From the NCBI GenBank assembly GCA_014192625.1, contig BJHM01000006.1, positions 1 through 64,000 of the forward strand: a stretch of DNA of 64,000 nucleotides. The letters are read 5' to 3'. The first letter of the stretch is position 1; every line of letters begins with the position of its first letter. The notes under the pieces were generated by a model, which saw only the letters and a program-made list of their open reading frames with translations, did no database searches and was not told the origin of the DNA. The position numbers were made by a program, and so were the translations under genes. The stretch is from Planctomycetota bacterium. Its GTDB lineage: Bacteria > Planctomycetota > UBA1135 > UBA2386. This document shows positions 8,114 through 17,527 of the stretch, one piece after another.

Positions 8114-10480
8114 TCAGCGGTAATACTGCGGCGGCATTTGGCAGAACCAACGGTCCCAGTGATCGTTTTCGTCTAATGGCAGCCGCAGAAGGTGCGTGGC
8201 ATATTGCTCAGCGAGAGCGCGGAGCCCGCTGCTGTTCGAAAGTTCGACCATGCTGGCGAGCAAGAAAAGGCCACCTTGCAGCTCCTGATGCGCGCCGACA
8301 AGCGGCCCGTCGCCCCACCGCGCGCCTAATGTGCTGTCGAAATACGACGGGAGCACACTTTGGCCTAAATATTCCACCGGTGCGTAGTAGCGCAGGCCAT
8401 TCGCTACGAAGCCTAGGTTTGGGTCTTGATAGCTTCGCACCCAGGCGTAATCAACGCCCCGCACTGCATCCTTGCAGCGCTCGAGCAGCATTGGATCACC
8501 GAAAAACTTGTACGCCGCGAGATACCCATAGAGCACGGCCGCATGCTGCCATGGCGAATAGTATTTATGCGGCATCGGGAACAAGGTGCGCACTTCATCG
8601 CGGCCCAAATAGAGCGCCGCGCTCGGATGCTCGCGCGGCCGGTCCCGTTCGACAATGTTGTGCAGCCGATCGAGGGCAAAATTGCGGTAGCGCAGATCGC
8701 CGGTCGCCACGAATGCCTGCACCAACCCTTGCATGATCCAGCCTTCACCACGCGCCGGCAGCAAGTCCTTGGTGTAGTAGAAGGCTGGCCGCACAAGGCC
8801 TCGCAGACACTCGCCGAGCTGACGCATCTCATCCTTCGCCCACGCATCGCCCGAAATCGCGTAGTAATCAAACACCAGGTCGGACGACCAATGTTCGACA
8901 TCGAAGTGCTCAAACCCGTGTGACCTAAATACGCCCGGCTGGATACGCGTCCGGTAAGCCGCGTAGATGTCGTTGCGAAGGACCAATGCACGGCGCCCGA
9001 GCGACTCATAGGAGAGATCGCGGCTACCTGGATAAACCGGCACGCCATCCCAGAGAAACAGCCGGTTGCCTTGCTCGACTCGCAAGTCGTGCAGGTGATA
9101 CGGCCGACAAGCCTGAACCCAGGCTTTCTGCTCAAGGATCTCCAACAAGCGCGCATCGCGACTCTGCACGGCATGCAACAGTTCTGGCGTCACTGTGCCG
9201 TTGCGCGGCGTGCCAGTCTGCCCCGTTGTGAACGGGTCGCCGTGATTGCCAAACGCGCCGTAAAATGCCGTTTGATCGCGCCACGCATTGAACTCAATAT
9301 CAGCACGCTGCACGGCATTGCTCGCCGGATTTTGACCGCCACCAAGCAAACCGAGCGTGTGCGTGCTGCGCCAATTCGACAACGTCGCCATTGGCCGGAG
9401 TGGCTGCTCCACCATCGCCGCCGCCGTAGCGCGCGCCAATGCGTTCTCCCCAACTGAGGCACTTAGATCATCGCGGTGCAACACAAAACGATACCGCCGC
9501 ATCTGGCCATCGCCGAGATAGTCATTCTGCAGCACTTGGAACGCAGTCAATGCGCCATTCAATAGAATCGGATCCTGGATCGCGTCTTGTGTTTTCCGAT
9601 ATGGCAGCACGAGAGCAGCGCCGCTTACGAGGAACGACGCCGCATTCACATCCACGCTGCCGAGCGCATAGCGGTTGGGATCGCTGCTGCCATTCGGAAA
9701 GTCCGCACCGAGGTAGTCGTTGCCGAGCAACCAATCCACCAGCACTAATGGCTGATCCCGAAACTCGGTGACATAGAACGTGGCCGTCAAGTAATCGCGG
9801 CCGATGCCCTGGCCCTGTGCCGCACGCAGGTAGCCGCGCATGCGACGCGTGCGCTGCATCGCGGTCGACTGCAAGGTCTCGCCCTGGCCTTCAACAAAGG
9901 CGCGGTAACTGACCCCAAACGTGTCTACCACTTCCGCGCCGATCACCGGCAGGCCGGAGGCAAAAACTGTGTGCGGCACAAAGGCGACGGGCTCTGTCGG
10001 CGCAGCGGCGACGACTTGATAACTGTGACTACTCCCCGCCGCCAAGGTTTCCGTCCACTGCGCCTGCGCGATCCGCACGCTGTGATCGGGCCAGGTCTGC
10101 AACACCAACCAACTGGTCTCCTGCCCTTGGATGGCATAGGCCGCGATGTCCTGCACCCTCCCCCACGGAAATGGCACCGAAGCCTGAATCGTCTGCCTGC
10201 GCGCCGTCCCCAGGTTTTGCAGTTCGATCACCGGGTCATAGGGCTTTGCGGTCAAGAGCCCTGGGCCGCGCGGGCCCGGCGCGATGGGACCGTAATTCCC
10301 CTCCACAACATCTGGCGGCGGGGCCGAAATGCCGTTGCCCGGATCTGAGCCACCGCCACTACCGGCGGGAGTTGAACTTGACGCGGTTCCAGCCGGCGAA
10401 CAAGCCACGCAAGTGACCGCGAGCCATAACCACGCAAAGCGCACCGCGAGCAATCTTCGTTTACTGGCGAGCAAACACAT
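8114..10480 (-). CDS. Large lipoprotein with PcRGLX/YetA-like (exo-rhamnogalacturonan lyase-type) domains
   Basis: The 788-aa protein starts with a lipoprotein signal (lipobox VTCVAC, Cys ~27). I use the ATG at 10480, because an open frame extending further upstream would place 34 residues before the signal. After a Ser/Gly/Pro linker, the N-terminal domain shows SVPFPWGRVQD and LQTWPDHSVRIAQ, matching the order of motifs in the RIFT-barrel domain of YetA/PcRGLX polysaccharide-lyase-like proteins. The C-terminal ~350 residues are Trp/Tyr/His-rich and helical, as in an (alpha/alpha) toroid fold (HFDVEHWSSD, PHKYYSPWQHAAVL). It probably sits on an outer-membrane surface or in the periplasm and acts on a pectin-like or other polysaccharide. 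Substrate and catalysis are not demonstrated by sequence. Confidence 0.6.
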   Translation of the reverse strand: MCLLASKRRLLAVRFAWLWLAVTCVACSPAGTASSSTPAGSGGGSDPGNGISAPPPDVVEGNYGPIAPGPRGPGLLTAKPYDPVIELQNLGTARRQTIQASVPFPWGRVQDIAAYAIQGQETSWLVLQTWPDHSVRIAQAQWTETLAAGSSHSYQVVAAAPTEPVAFVPHTVFASGLPVIGAEVVDTFGVSYRAFVEGQGETLQSTAMQRTRRMRGYLRAAQGQGIGRDYLTATFYVTEFRDQPLVLVDWLLGNDYLGADFPNGSSDPNRYALGSVDVNAASFLVSGAALVLPYRKTQDAIQDPILLNGALTAFQVLQNDYLGDGQMRRYRFVLHRDDLSASVGENALARATAAAMVEQPLRPMATLSNWRSTHTLGLLGGGQNPASNAVQRADIEFNAWRDQTAFYGAFGNHGDPFTTGQTGTPRNGTVTPELLHAVQSRDARLLEILEQKAWVQACRPYHLHDLRVEQGNRLFLWDGVPVYPGSRDLSYESLGRRALVLRNDIYAAYRTRIQPGVFRSHGFEHFDVEHWSSDLVFDYYAISGDAWAKDEMRQLGECLRGLVRPAFYYTKDLLPARGEGWIMQGLVQAFVATGDLRYRNFALDRLHNIVERDRPREHPSAALYLGRDEVRTLFPMPHKYYSPWQHAAVLYGYLAAYKFFGDPMLLERCKDAVRGVDYAWVRSYQDPNLGFVANGLRYYAPVEYLGQSVLPSYFDSTLGARWGDGPLVGAHQELQGGLFLLASMVELSNSSGLRALAEQYATHLLRLPLDENDHWDRWFCQMPPQYYR

Positions 10481-10688
10481 GGGCTGATTCAAACCAGTCG
10501 GGCAATTGATGGAATTAGGCGACCAGAACAGAAAGACAAACTTACAGCACAAAGGGGCCGGGCGCCTCTGGCCATCGATCATTGCTCGGCATGTGCAGAC
10601 CCGGTGCGGATGCTATGGGTGCTATGGACACACACTCTACCCGGCAAAGGAACCCAGCTTTTTGTCACCACCGGCAATGGGCCAACGT

Positions 10689-12932
10689 TCATTCCGAGCG
10701 ATACGCAGGATCCAACAGGCGCTGCAGCACGCGCCATTGAAACGTCTGACTGTGCAACGAAACCTCGCCGCTGAGCCCATGCTGACTACGGGGGTAAAGC
10801 ATCAACTCGAAGTTCTGCTTATTGGCCTTCTCCAATTCCCAGAGCAGTTGGATGGTGTTCTGCACGTGCACGTTGTCGTCCATCGTGCCGTGCAAAAGGA
10901 CCAAATGACCATGCAAGTTCTTCGCCGCCTTGATCACTGAGGTCGCGTCGTAACCTTGCTTGTTGACGTCGGGCAAACCCATGTATCGCTCAGTGTAGAT
11001 CGAGTCATAAAGCCGCCAGTCGTAGACGCCGGCGCCGGCGATCCCGATGGCAAACTTGGTGCTGTGTGTGAGGGCAAAAGCAGCCATGAAACCACCATAG
11101 CTCCAACCCGAAATCGCCACTCGCGCTGGGTCGCCAGCGTGCTTCTGACAAACAAACTCGACCGCGTCCTCGAGGTCCTTCAACTCTTGCTCACCCAGAT
11201 GCTGATAGCAGGTGCCGGTGTGCACTTGGCCGCGATTGCTCGCCGAGCGCACATTGACCTGCAGGATCACGAACCCCTGCTGCGCAAGGAACTGGTGGTA
11301 GGCACTGTGACTCCACGCATCGCGCACGCTCGGTGCATCGGGCCCCGAGTAGGTGTCTAAATACACCGGATACTTCTTGTCAGTCACCCGCTCGGTCGGA
11401 CCCTGCACCGTTGCGTCGAGCGGATAGCCATCGCGCGCCGGAATCGACAGGAACTGCTTCGCTGCGAAGGCGAACTTCGCCAAAGGGCCAACCGGTGCCT
11501 GACCTAGGTCTTTCAATACCTTGCCCGTCATACCGTCAACGATTCGCACTGTTGGTGGTCGATCCGCAGCAGAAAAACGATCAATCAAGAAGCTTGCGTC
11601 ATCCGCCATTTCGGCCTGATGCGTGCCCGCACCTTCGGTGAGCAGGACGAGGTTGCCACCACTGAAGTCAATGCGATAGAGATGCCGGCCGGCAGCGCCA
11701 TCCTTGGTGCCCTCAAACCACACGTGCTGCTTCGCTGCGTCGACGCGCTCAATGTTGCGCACCTGCCACTCACCGCTGGTGATCGCACCAATGAGTTCGC
11801 CGCCAACCTTGTAGTGAAAAATATGCTGATACCCAGTGCGTTCCGATAGCCACAAGAAGGTGCCATCCGGCAAAAAAATCGGCGCATCGGGCCGGTTCGT
11901 CCAAGTCTTCGATTGTTCGCGGATCCAAGTCGAAAGCTTGCCGGTGGCAGGATCAACCTCGCACAGTTCGGCCCAAGTCTGAATGCGATCCTGCAGTGTG
12001 ACGAGCAAGCGATCGGCATCGGTCCACTCGACGCGCACGATCAGCACATCGGCTGGATACGCCGACAAATCGAGCGGCACCAAGCGCTTTTGCGCAGCAT
12101 GCGCGACGGACATCCGCACGATTGGATTGGGATCGCCGGCTTTTGGATAGTTAGCAACTTCGGCAATCACCGAGCGTTCGCGGTCGAGAAACCCAGGAGG
12201 CACGTGCTCGACCAGCGTGTAGTCCTTCACCGGCGATTCATCGAGCGTGAGAAACGCGCACATCCCGCCGTGCCCGCTCCACCAATGGCCCTGAAAATTA
12301 CCGCGGCCGTAAATCTCCTCCTGGTAGACCCAATCGAGCAGGCCGTGAAACAGTTCGGGCCCGCCATCCTTGGTCACTGACCAAGCTTGCTGATCTTTCG
12401 CGTCCACAACGAACAGGTTGTTGCCCTGCACAAACGAAACAAACGCGCCATCGCCGCTCGCGTGCGGCTCACGCCGGTCCTTGACTGAGTTGCCATCGGT
12501 CGTGAGTTGGCGCGAACTTTCAGTCTTGCCACTCGCCATCACCACACCTGAGCGACGTCGACCACCCGAGCGATCCGATGTCTTGCCCGTAAACTGCTCG
12601 AGATAAACGTCGCCCTTAGTGAGCACTGCGCGGTATGCGAGCTTGTCACCAGTCTCTTTAGCTGCACGGTTCTTTACTTCGGCCGGAGCGATTGGTGCGA
12701 CCGACTTGCCCGTCTTCGGCTCAAACCAGATGTCGTGCAATTTGCCGTCCGCGCCCATTTCCTGCAGAACCACATGCGCGCCATCCCATGCGAGGCTCGC
12801 GGCTGGCGGCGTGAGCACCCACTGCAAGGATTTACGAGAGTCAGCAAACGTGAGTCGCTGCAGTTGCGGATCCTGAGCAGCAACAACGGCAGACCCAATC
12901 AAAATCAGGGAGACGAAGAAGGCAACGCGCAT
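10689..12932 (-). CDS. Secreted S9 family dipeptidyl peptidase (DPP-IV type)
   Basis: This 747-aa protein has a signal peptide (residues ~1-20, ending AVVAAQ), a DPP-IV-type beta-propeller (about 80-470) and a C-terminal alpha/beta-hydrolase domain. The catalytic triad is visible: Ser611 in GWSYGG, Asp at about 685 in GTMDDNVH, and His at about 717 in SQHGLSG. The propeller contains the YQEEIYGR segment, whose Glu pair corresponds to the N-terminus-binding Glu motif of dipeptidyl peptidases. It should remove dipeptides, often Xaa-Pro, from peptides outside the cytoplasm. It is preceded and followed by other minus-strand degradative genes, but gaps of about 210 bp argue against a tight operon. 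Confidence 0.92.
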   Translation of the reverse strand: MRVAFFVSLILIGSAVVAAQDPQLQRLTFADSRKSLQWVLTPPAASLAWDGAHVVLQEMGADGKLHDIWFEPKTGKSVAPIAPAEVKNRAAKETGDKLAYRAVLTKGDVYLEQFTGKTSDRSGGRRRSGVVMASGKTESSRQLTTDGNSVKDRREPHASGDGAFVSFVQGNNLFVVDAKDQQAWSVTKDGGPELFHGLLDWVYQEEIYGRGNFQGHWWSGHGGMCAFLTLDESPVKDYTLVEHVPPGFLDRERSVIAEVANYPKAGDPNPIVRMSVAHAAQKRLVPLDLSAYPADVLIVRVEWTDADRLLVTLQDRIQTWAELCEVDPATGKLSTWIREQSKTWTNRPDAPIFLPDGTFLWLSERTGYQHIFHYKVGGELIGAITSGEWQVRNIERVDAAKQHVWFEGTKDGAAGRHLYRIDFSGGNLVLLTEGAGTHQAEMADDASFLIDRFSAADRPPTVRIVDGMTGKVLKDLGQAPVGPLAKFAFAAKQFLSIPARDGYPLDATVQGPTERVTDKKYPVYLDTYSGPDAPSVRDAWSHSAYHQFLAQQGFVILQVNVRSASNRGQVHTGTCYQHLGEQELKDLEDAVEFVCQKHAGDPARVAISGWSYGGFMAAFALTHSTKFAIGIAGAGVYDWRLYDSIYTERYMGLPDVNKQGYDATSVIKAAKNLHGHLVLLHGTMDDNVHVQNTIQLLWELEKANKQNFELMLYPRSQHGLSGEVSLHSQTFQWRVLQRLLDPAYRSE

Positions 12933-13147
12933 GGATTACTCGTAAAAAAACTGCGCGCCAGACCATCCGACGCGGGGCACCATGCTAACAGGCCCAGGTA
13001 GCTTGCGATTTAAAGCCGAACCCAAACACCGGGGCACAAGGCGCGGCACAAAAACGGAGTTGCAGCCAGAGCGCGGCTAGACTTCGTGCGCACTGCAGAA
13101 CGCGTAGCGCTGCCAACTGCCGCCACCGTCATTGCCCCTAGAATCCG

Positions 13148-15943
13148 CTAACGACCGCGCAACGTCTGGGCCACTAGCTCATCCACACCACGGCTCGCGG
13201 CGCCACTTTGTAAGTCGCCAGCGACCCGCTGACGTGATACCCGTTCTAGGCACTGGGCAACCAGTGCGGTCCAGCCAGTCTGATGGCTCGCGCCACAACC
13301 GCGTCCCGTGTCGCCATGAAAGTACTCGTGAAACAACACTAGATCGCGCCAACCGTCATCATCAGCAAAACGCCGATCGCCACCTGCGAATGGCCGCTGG
13401 CCTTCTGCATCCGCAGCGAACGGCCGCGCCACACGGGCAGCCAGTTCTTCCGCAACTTTGCTCAGCGTCAGATAGCTGCCGGAGCCGGTCGGACATTCGA
13501 CCTTGAGTTCGTCGCCATAAAAATGGCCGTACCGTTCGAGGCTCTCGATCAGCAGGAAGTTGACTGGCAACCAGACCGGGCCGCGCCAATTGCTGTTGCC
13601 ACCAAACAAGGACGTGCGACTCTCGCCCGGCGTGTAGTCCACGCGGTGTTCAACGCCATCGACCGAAAACACGAACGGTTGATCACGGTGGACCGCAGAA
13701 ACCGAGCGCACACCGAATGGCGACAAGAACTCGTTTTCATCGAGCAAGTAGCGCAGCAACAACAAGAGCTGCTCCTTCGACGGGATGGACAACAGCACGT
13801 CTTGGACCTGCGCGGGGTCTTCACTTTTGCGCGAGTGGCTCGTCACGTGCAACGCAAGATCACTCTCATTTTCCAGGAACCACTGCATGCGTTTGTGAAA
13901 GCCCTGCACGTTCTCCAACTGCTCCGCGTCGAGAATGCCAACCGCAAACATCGGGATCAGCCCGACCATCGAACGGATTCGCAGCCGATTGGTCTCGCCG
14001 CGCAGGTGCACTTGGTCGTAGTAGAAACCGTCTTGCGGATCCCATAGCCCAGTGCCGCCGAGCGTGTTCATGGCATGCGTAATCGCCACGAAGTGCTCGA
14101 AGAACTTGGACGCGACGTCCTCGTAAGAAGGATCCTCCTGCGCGAGCTCCAAGGCGATGCACAGCATCGTCGAGCAATAAAACGCCATCCACGCAGTGCC
14201 GTCGGCCTGCTCCAGGTAACCGCCATCTGGCATCGGCTTGCTGCGATCGAACACGCCGATGTTGTCGAGGCCGAGGAAGCCGCCACCAAACACGTGCTTG
14301 CCGTGGAGGTCCTTGCGATTTACCCACCAAGTAAAGTTGAGCAGCAACTTGTGAAAGGTCCGGGCGAGGAACACGCGGTCGCGCTTGCCGCGCGGCCCAG
14401 TCATCTTGTAGACGCGCCAGCAAGCCCAGGCATGCACCGGCGGGTTCACATCGGAGAAGTTGAACTCATAGGCAGGCAGCTGCCCATTCGGCGCCATGTA
14501 CCACTCGCGCAACAACAGGATCAGTTGATCCTTGGCAAACTGCGGATCGATCCGCGCAAATGGCAGCATGTGGAACGCCAAGTCCCATGCGGCATACCAG
14601 GGATACTCCCACTTGTCGGGCATCGACACGACATCGCGATTGTAGAGGTTGGTCCAATCCTGATTGCGACCCTCACGTCGCTGGGGCGGCGGTGGTGGTT
14701 GTGATGGATCGCCTTCGAGCCATACCCCGACATCGAAGTAGTAGTACTGCTTACTCCAACACAGCCCCGCGTAGGCCTGCCGCTGCACTTGCCGTTCTTG
14801 CACCGACAACCTCGGCGACAACACTTGCGCATAGAACGCATCCGCCTCCCGCTCGCGCATCGCGATCGTGCGCGAAAAATCTGCGCCAAACGGCTGCGTG
14901 GATGAACCGTCATTGCGAAGTCGCAATCGGATTTCATGACTGCTGTGTGCTTTCACCATGACTTCACAGTGAAAGGCTGCCTTGGTGCCACGCAACAGCG
15001 GGTTGGTGGCCGAGGTTTCACCGTTCACGACGTGCTCGTGAAATGCGTCCTTCGCGTATTGCGGCCCGTTCGTCTCGTTCCACAAGACCCGATGGTTGGA
15101 TTCGTTTTCCGTGAACAGCGCCCCATGGAACTTGCCGTCCACCGCATCGATGTCGAGCGTGAAGTTACCAAGCCCCTCGCTCTCGGCGTGCAGGGTGCGC
15201 TCGCCAGCAGCCCGAATCTCACCGCGCGGCCAATAGCCTTCGCCTTCCCGTCCCCATGACCACGTGTTGCGAAACCACAGCTGCGGCAACAGATGCAAAG
15301 GCGCATCCTCGTCGCCTCGATTGTGCACCGTGATGCGGATCAGAATGTCGTCAGGACCAGCCTTGGCATAGTCGACGTTCACATCGAAGTAGCGCTGCTC
15401 TGCAAACACACCCGTGTCGACTAACTCAAACTCCGGATCGCCAAAACTGCGCCGCTTCGCTTCGTCGACGAGTTGCTCGTAGGGAAATCTGGCCTGCGGA
15501 TACTTGTACAGCCCTCGCAGCCACGAATGCGTCGGCGTGCTGTCGAGGTAGAAGTACTCCTCCTTGACGTCTTCGCCGTGGTTGCCTTGGTTGCCCGTCA
15601 GGCCAAACAGCCGCTCCTTCAGGATCGGATCCTTGCCGTTCCAGAGTGCAATCGAGAAGCACAGCCGACACTGGCGGTCGGTGATGCCAAGCAGGCCGTC
15701 CTCGCCCCAGCGGTATGCGCGACTGCGCGCATGATCGTGCGAGAAGTAATCCCAGCATGAGCCGTCAGCGGAATAGTCCTCGCGCACCGTGCCCCACTGC
15801 CGCTCGCTTAGGTATGGCCCCCAGCGCTTCCAGTTGAATTCCCGGCGGGCATCTTCATGCAGACGCTGTCGTTCGGGGATTCTTGCCAATGACATGGACT
15901 GGTTTTCGTCCGTTTTGGCTGGCGCGCTGTGAAAAGCATTCAC
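13148..15943 (-). CDS. GH63-like glucosidase (MGH1-like glycoside hydrolase)
   Basis: The 931-aa cytoplasmic protein matches the long bacterial glucosidase family related to GH63. The N-terminus has ERQRL and WGPYLSERQWGTVREDYS followed by DYFSHDHARSRAYRWGEDG. The middle region has QLWFRNTWSWG, and the (alpha/alpha)6 catalytic part includes FLGLDNIGVFDRS, YLEQADGTAWMAFY and NSNWRGPVWLP. The C-terminal HEYFHGDTG and HQTGWTALV motifs are typical. No signal peptide is present. It is expected to hydrolyse alpha-glucosides, perhaps glucosylglycerate or oligosaccharides; the true substrate is not clear. The start may instead be the ATG at 15895 (MSLARIPERQ); the upstream one has a nearby AGGTG. It lies 37 bp downstream of the pseudouridine synthase gene on the same strand. 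Confidence 0.85.
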   Translation of the reverse strand: MNAFHSAPAKTDENQSMSLARIPERQRLHEDARREFNWKRWGPYLSERQWGTVREDYSADGSCWDYFSHDHARSRAYRWGEDGLLGITDRQCRLCFSIALWNGKDPILKERLFGLTGNQGNHGEDVKEEYFYLDSTPTHSWLRGLYKYPQARFPYEQLVDEAKRRSFGDPEFELVDTGVFAEQRYFDVNVDYAKAGPDDILIRITVHNRGDEDAPLHLLPQLWFRNTWSWGREGEGYWPRGEIRAAGERTLHAESEGLGNFTLDIDAVDGKFHGALFTENESNHRVLWNETNGPQYAKDAFHEHVVNGETSATNPLLRGTKAAFHCEVMVKAHSSHEIRLRLRNDGSSTQPFGADFSRTIAMREREADAFYAQVLSPRLSVQERQVQRQAYAGLCWSKQYYYFDVGVWLEGDPSQPPPPPQRREGRNQDWTNLYNRDVVSMPDKWEYPWYAAWDLAFHMLPFARIDPQFAKDQLILLLREWYMAPNGQLPAYEFNFSDVNPPVHAWACWRVYKMTGPRGKRDRVFLARTFHKLLLNFTWWVNRKDLHGKHVFGGGFLGLDNIGVFDRSKPMPDGGYLEQADGTAWMAFYCSTMLCIALELAQEDPSYEDVASKFFEHFVAITHAMNTLGGTGLWDPQDGFYYDQVHLRGETNRLRIRSMVGLIPMFAVGILDAEQLENVQGFHKRMQWFLENESDLALHVTSHSRKSEDPAQVQDVLLSIPSKEQLLLLLRYLLDENEFLSPFGVRSVSAVHRDQPFVFSVDGVEHRVDYTPGESRTSLFGGNSNWRGPVWLPVNFLLIESLERYGHFYGDELKVECPTGSGSYLTLSKVAEELAARVARPFAADAEGQRPFAGGDRRFADDDGWRDLVLFHEYFHGDTGRGCGASHQTGWTALVAQCLERVSRQRVAGDLQSGAASRGVDELVAQTLRGR

Positions 15944-15980
15944 CTGCCCACATCATCGCCACATCATCGCCACTGGTCGG

Positions 15981-16919
15981 TCAGCAGCTGCGAACGAAGC
16001 TGGCCGGGACCTCGACGCGAAACGTCAGCAACACGCCAGTGATCGGATGCGGCAACGATAGTTCGGTTGCATGCAGCAGGAAACCATCGCCGAGCCGCTC
16101 CTTCGCCCCGTAGCGAACGTCGCCCATGATGGGATGACCAAGGTGAGCAAGATGCGCGCGGATCTGATGCATGCGACCGCTGTGCAACGTGAGCCGCAAC
16201 AGCGCACGATCGCCGCGCGAACGCGTCACCTCGTAATCGGTGCGGGACGACTTGCCGGACGGATCGACAACCACCTTCGGCTCAGTGGCTTTTGCACCTA
16301 GGACCTCAAGCAACGGCGCATCAATCGAACCCTGCCCAGGCTTTGGAATGCCGTGTACTACGGCGAGGTAAATCTTGTGCGCGCGATCCTCACGGAAGGC
16401 TGCGGAAAGGCCCCGCAGTCCCGCTGGCGAAAGGCCGATGGCAACCAAGCCAGAGGTGCCGCGATCGAGGCGGTGCGCTGGCGCCGGAGCAAACGTGCTG
16501 GAGCGTCGGCCAATCTTGCGCGAGTCGAGCCAGCTGACAATGTCGCGGCCGCCTGCACCGGAGCCCGGCTGCGAGCGCATGCCAGCGGGCTTATTGATGA
16601 CCAATACGTGCTCGTCACGGAACACGATCTCAGGTTCGACACCGCGAAACGCAACGCTGGCTCGCAATGGCGCCCGCTGCGGCGGTGCTTGGATCACGGC
16701 TTCGAGGTCGGCCTTTGGCAATTCCATGCGAACCAGCATCCCCTTCTGGAGTCGCAGGTCCTGCTTGCCCTTTGCGCCATCGACGCGGATTCGACCGGCC
16801 CGCATGTGGCGGAAGATGGCGCCCAGCGGCATCTGTGGCAGCAACTTGCGCAGCCAGCGGTCCAATCGTTGGCCGGCTTCGTCTTCAGTGATGTTGTGCT
16901 CCAGCGCCGGGCGATCCAT
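15981..16919 (-). CDS. RluA-family 23S rRNA/tRNA pseudouridine synthase
   Basis: This 312-aa enzyme isomerises specific uridines in RNA to pseudouridine. An N-terminal S4 RNA-binding domain (about 10-70, with GQRLDRWLRKLL) is followed by the catalytic domain. The family motifs are HRLDRGTSG (catalytic Asp), INKPAG and RMHQIRAHL near the C-terminus, and the layout is like RluC/RluD. The target site cannot be assigned. I use the ATG at 16919, since the longer frame adds a Cys/His-rich stretch that is not part of the family. The gene is divergent from the selenoprotein gene at 17052, with a 132-bp shared upstream region in which I see no clear promoter. Confidence 0.9.
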   Translation of the reverse strand: MDRPALEHNITEDEAGQRLDRWLRKLLPQMPLGAIFRHMRAGRIRVDGAKGKQDLRLQKGMLVRMELPKADLEAVIQAPPQRAPLRASVAFRGVEPEIVFRDEHVLVINKPAGMRSQPGSGAGGRDIVSWLDSRKIGRRSSTFAPAPAHRLDRGTSGLVAIGLSPAGLRGLSAAFREDRAHKIYLAVVHGIPKPGQGSIDAPLLEVLGAKATEPKVVVDPSGKSSRTDYEVTRSRGDRALLRLTLHSGRMHQIRAHLAHLGHPIMGDVRYGAKERLGDGFLLHATELSLPHPITGVLLTFRVEVPASFVRSC

Positions 16920-17051
16920 CGTCCGCCCATGATGCGGGCACGATGACGAACAGGCCATCACTGCGATCACTTCTTTCCACGTCGCAGATCGACCAGCGCA
17001 ACTGGACGAACAAACGCGACACGGGGCGGCTCATCGTTCATCCTTCCTGCC

Positions 17052-17303
17052 ATGCTCATCCAAATCCAACATTGCTCAGGTTGAGGCTTCCGCCAAAGGG
17101 CAGCGAGTCTCGCTGCCCGCATCGAAGATGCCTTTGACGTCAAAGTCCAAATCGAGCGCGGCTCGCTCGGCCAGTTCGACGTTCTGGTGGACGGAAAAAT
17201 CGTGGCCTCGCGCACCGGCAACGTGCTAAGGCGAATCCTTGGCGGCGGCTGGCCAGAGCCACCGGCTGTGATCGCGGCTATCAAGCAGCAGCTGGACGGC
17301 TGA
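17052..17303 (+). CDS. SelW-like selenoprotein (Rdx family) with in-frame TGA as selenocysteine
   Basis: This gene is visible only if the TGA at 17082-17084 is read as selenocysteine. The product is then 83 aa with the SelW/Rdx signature: a short beta strand (MLIQIQH), a CxxU redox motif (Cys8-Ser-Gly-Sec11), then a helix (GFRQRAASLAARIEDAF). The C-terminal half has GQFDVLVDGKIVASR and GGWPEPPAVIAAIKQQL, the thioredoxin-like ending of the family. A perfect 9-bp hairpin with loop GUC lies 13 bases after the TGA, where a bacterial SECIS should be. The role of SelW is thiol redox; its partners are unknown. No clear ribosome binding site is seen. The gene stands alone between a divergent pseudouridine synthase and cstA, which follows 224 bp downstream on the same strand. 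Confidence 0.85.
17098..17118 (+). promoter_or_regulatory. Bacterial SECIS-like hairpin
   Basis: GGGCAGCGA (17098-17106) pairs perfectly with TCGCTGCCC (17110-17118), leaving a GUC loop at 17107-17109. The loop begins 22 bases after the TGA and starts with G-U. This agrees with known bacterial SECIS elements, which lie within the coding region just after the UGA and need a G early in the apical loop for SelB. The element also encodes part of the helix of the protein. A bulged U, as in the E. coli fdhF element, is not evident. Confidence 0.75.
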
Positions 17304-17527
17304 CCCTGCGACCATTTCGCACGACTGCATTCGCGCAAAAGCGCATCCATAACGCAGTGCTTCGGCCTTTCTGACACGGAGTTTTTGGGTGGCGGAAAAA
17401 CTCGGCAGCAATGAAAAAACCCCCCGCAAACGCCGAGCACGTTGCTCGCTACTCGCGCGCAAGTGACGAGCTAAGCGACCAACGCGCGCTCTCACATTCC
17501 GCCGCGCTCGACTAGCATCCGCCACCG

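Noticed and set aside
7822-8736. Open frame of 304 codons on the plus strand after the Cys-rich gene
   Set aside because: It runs antisense through the YetA-like lipoprotein gene, has Arg/Ala-rich composition and no domain, and begins without a ribosome binding site.
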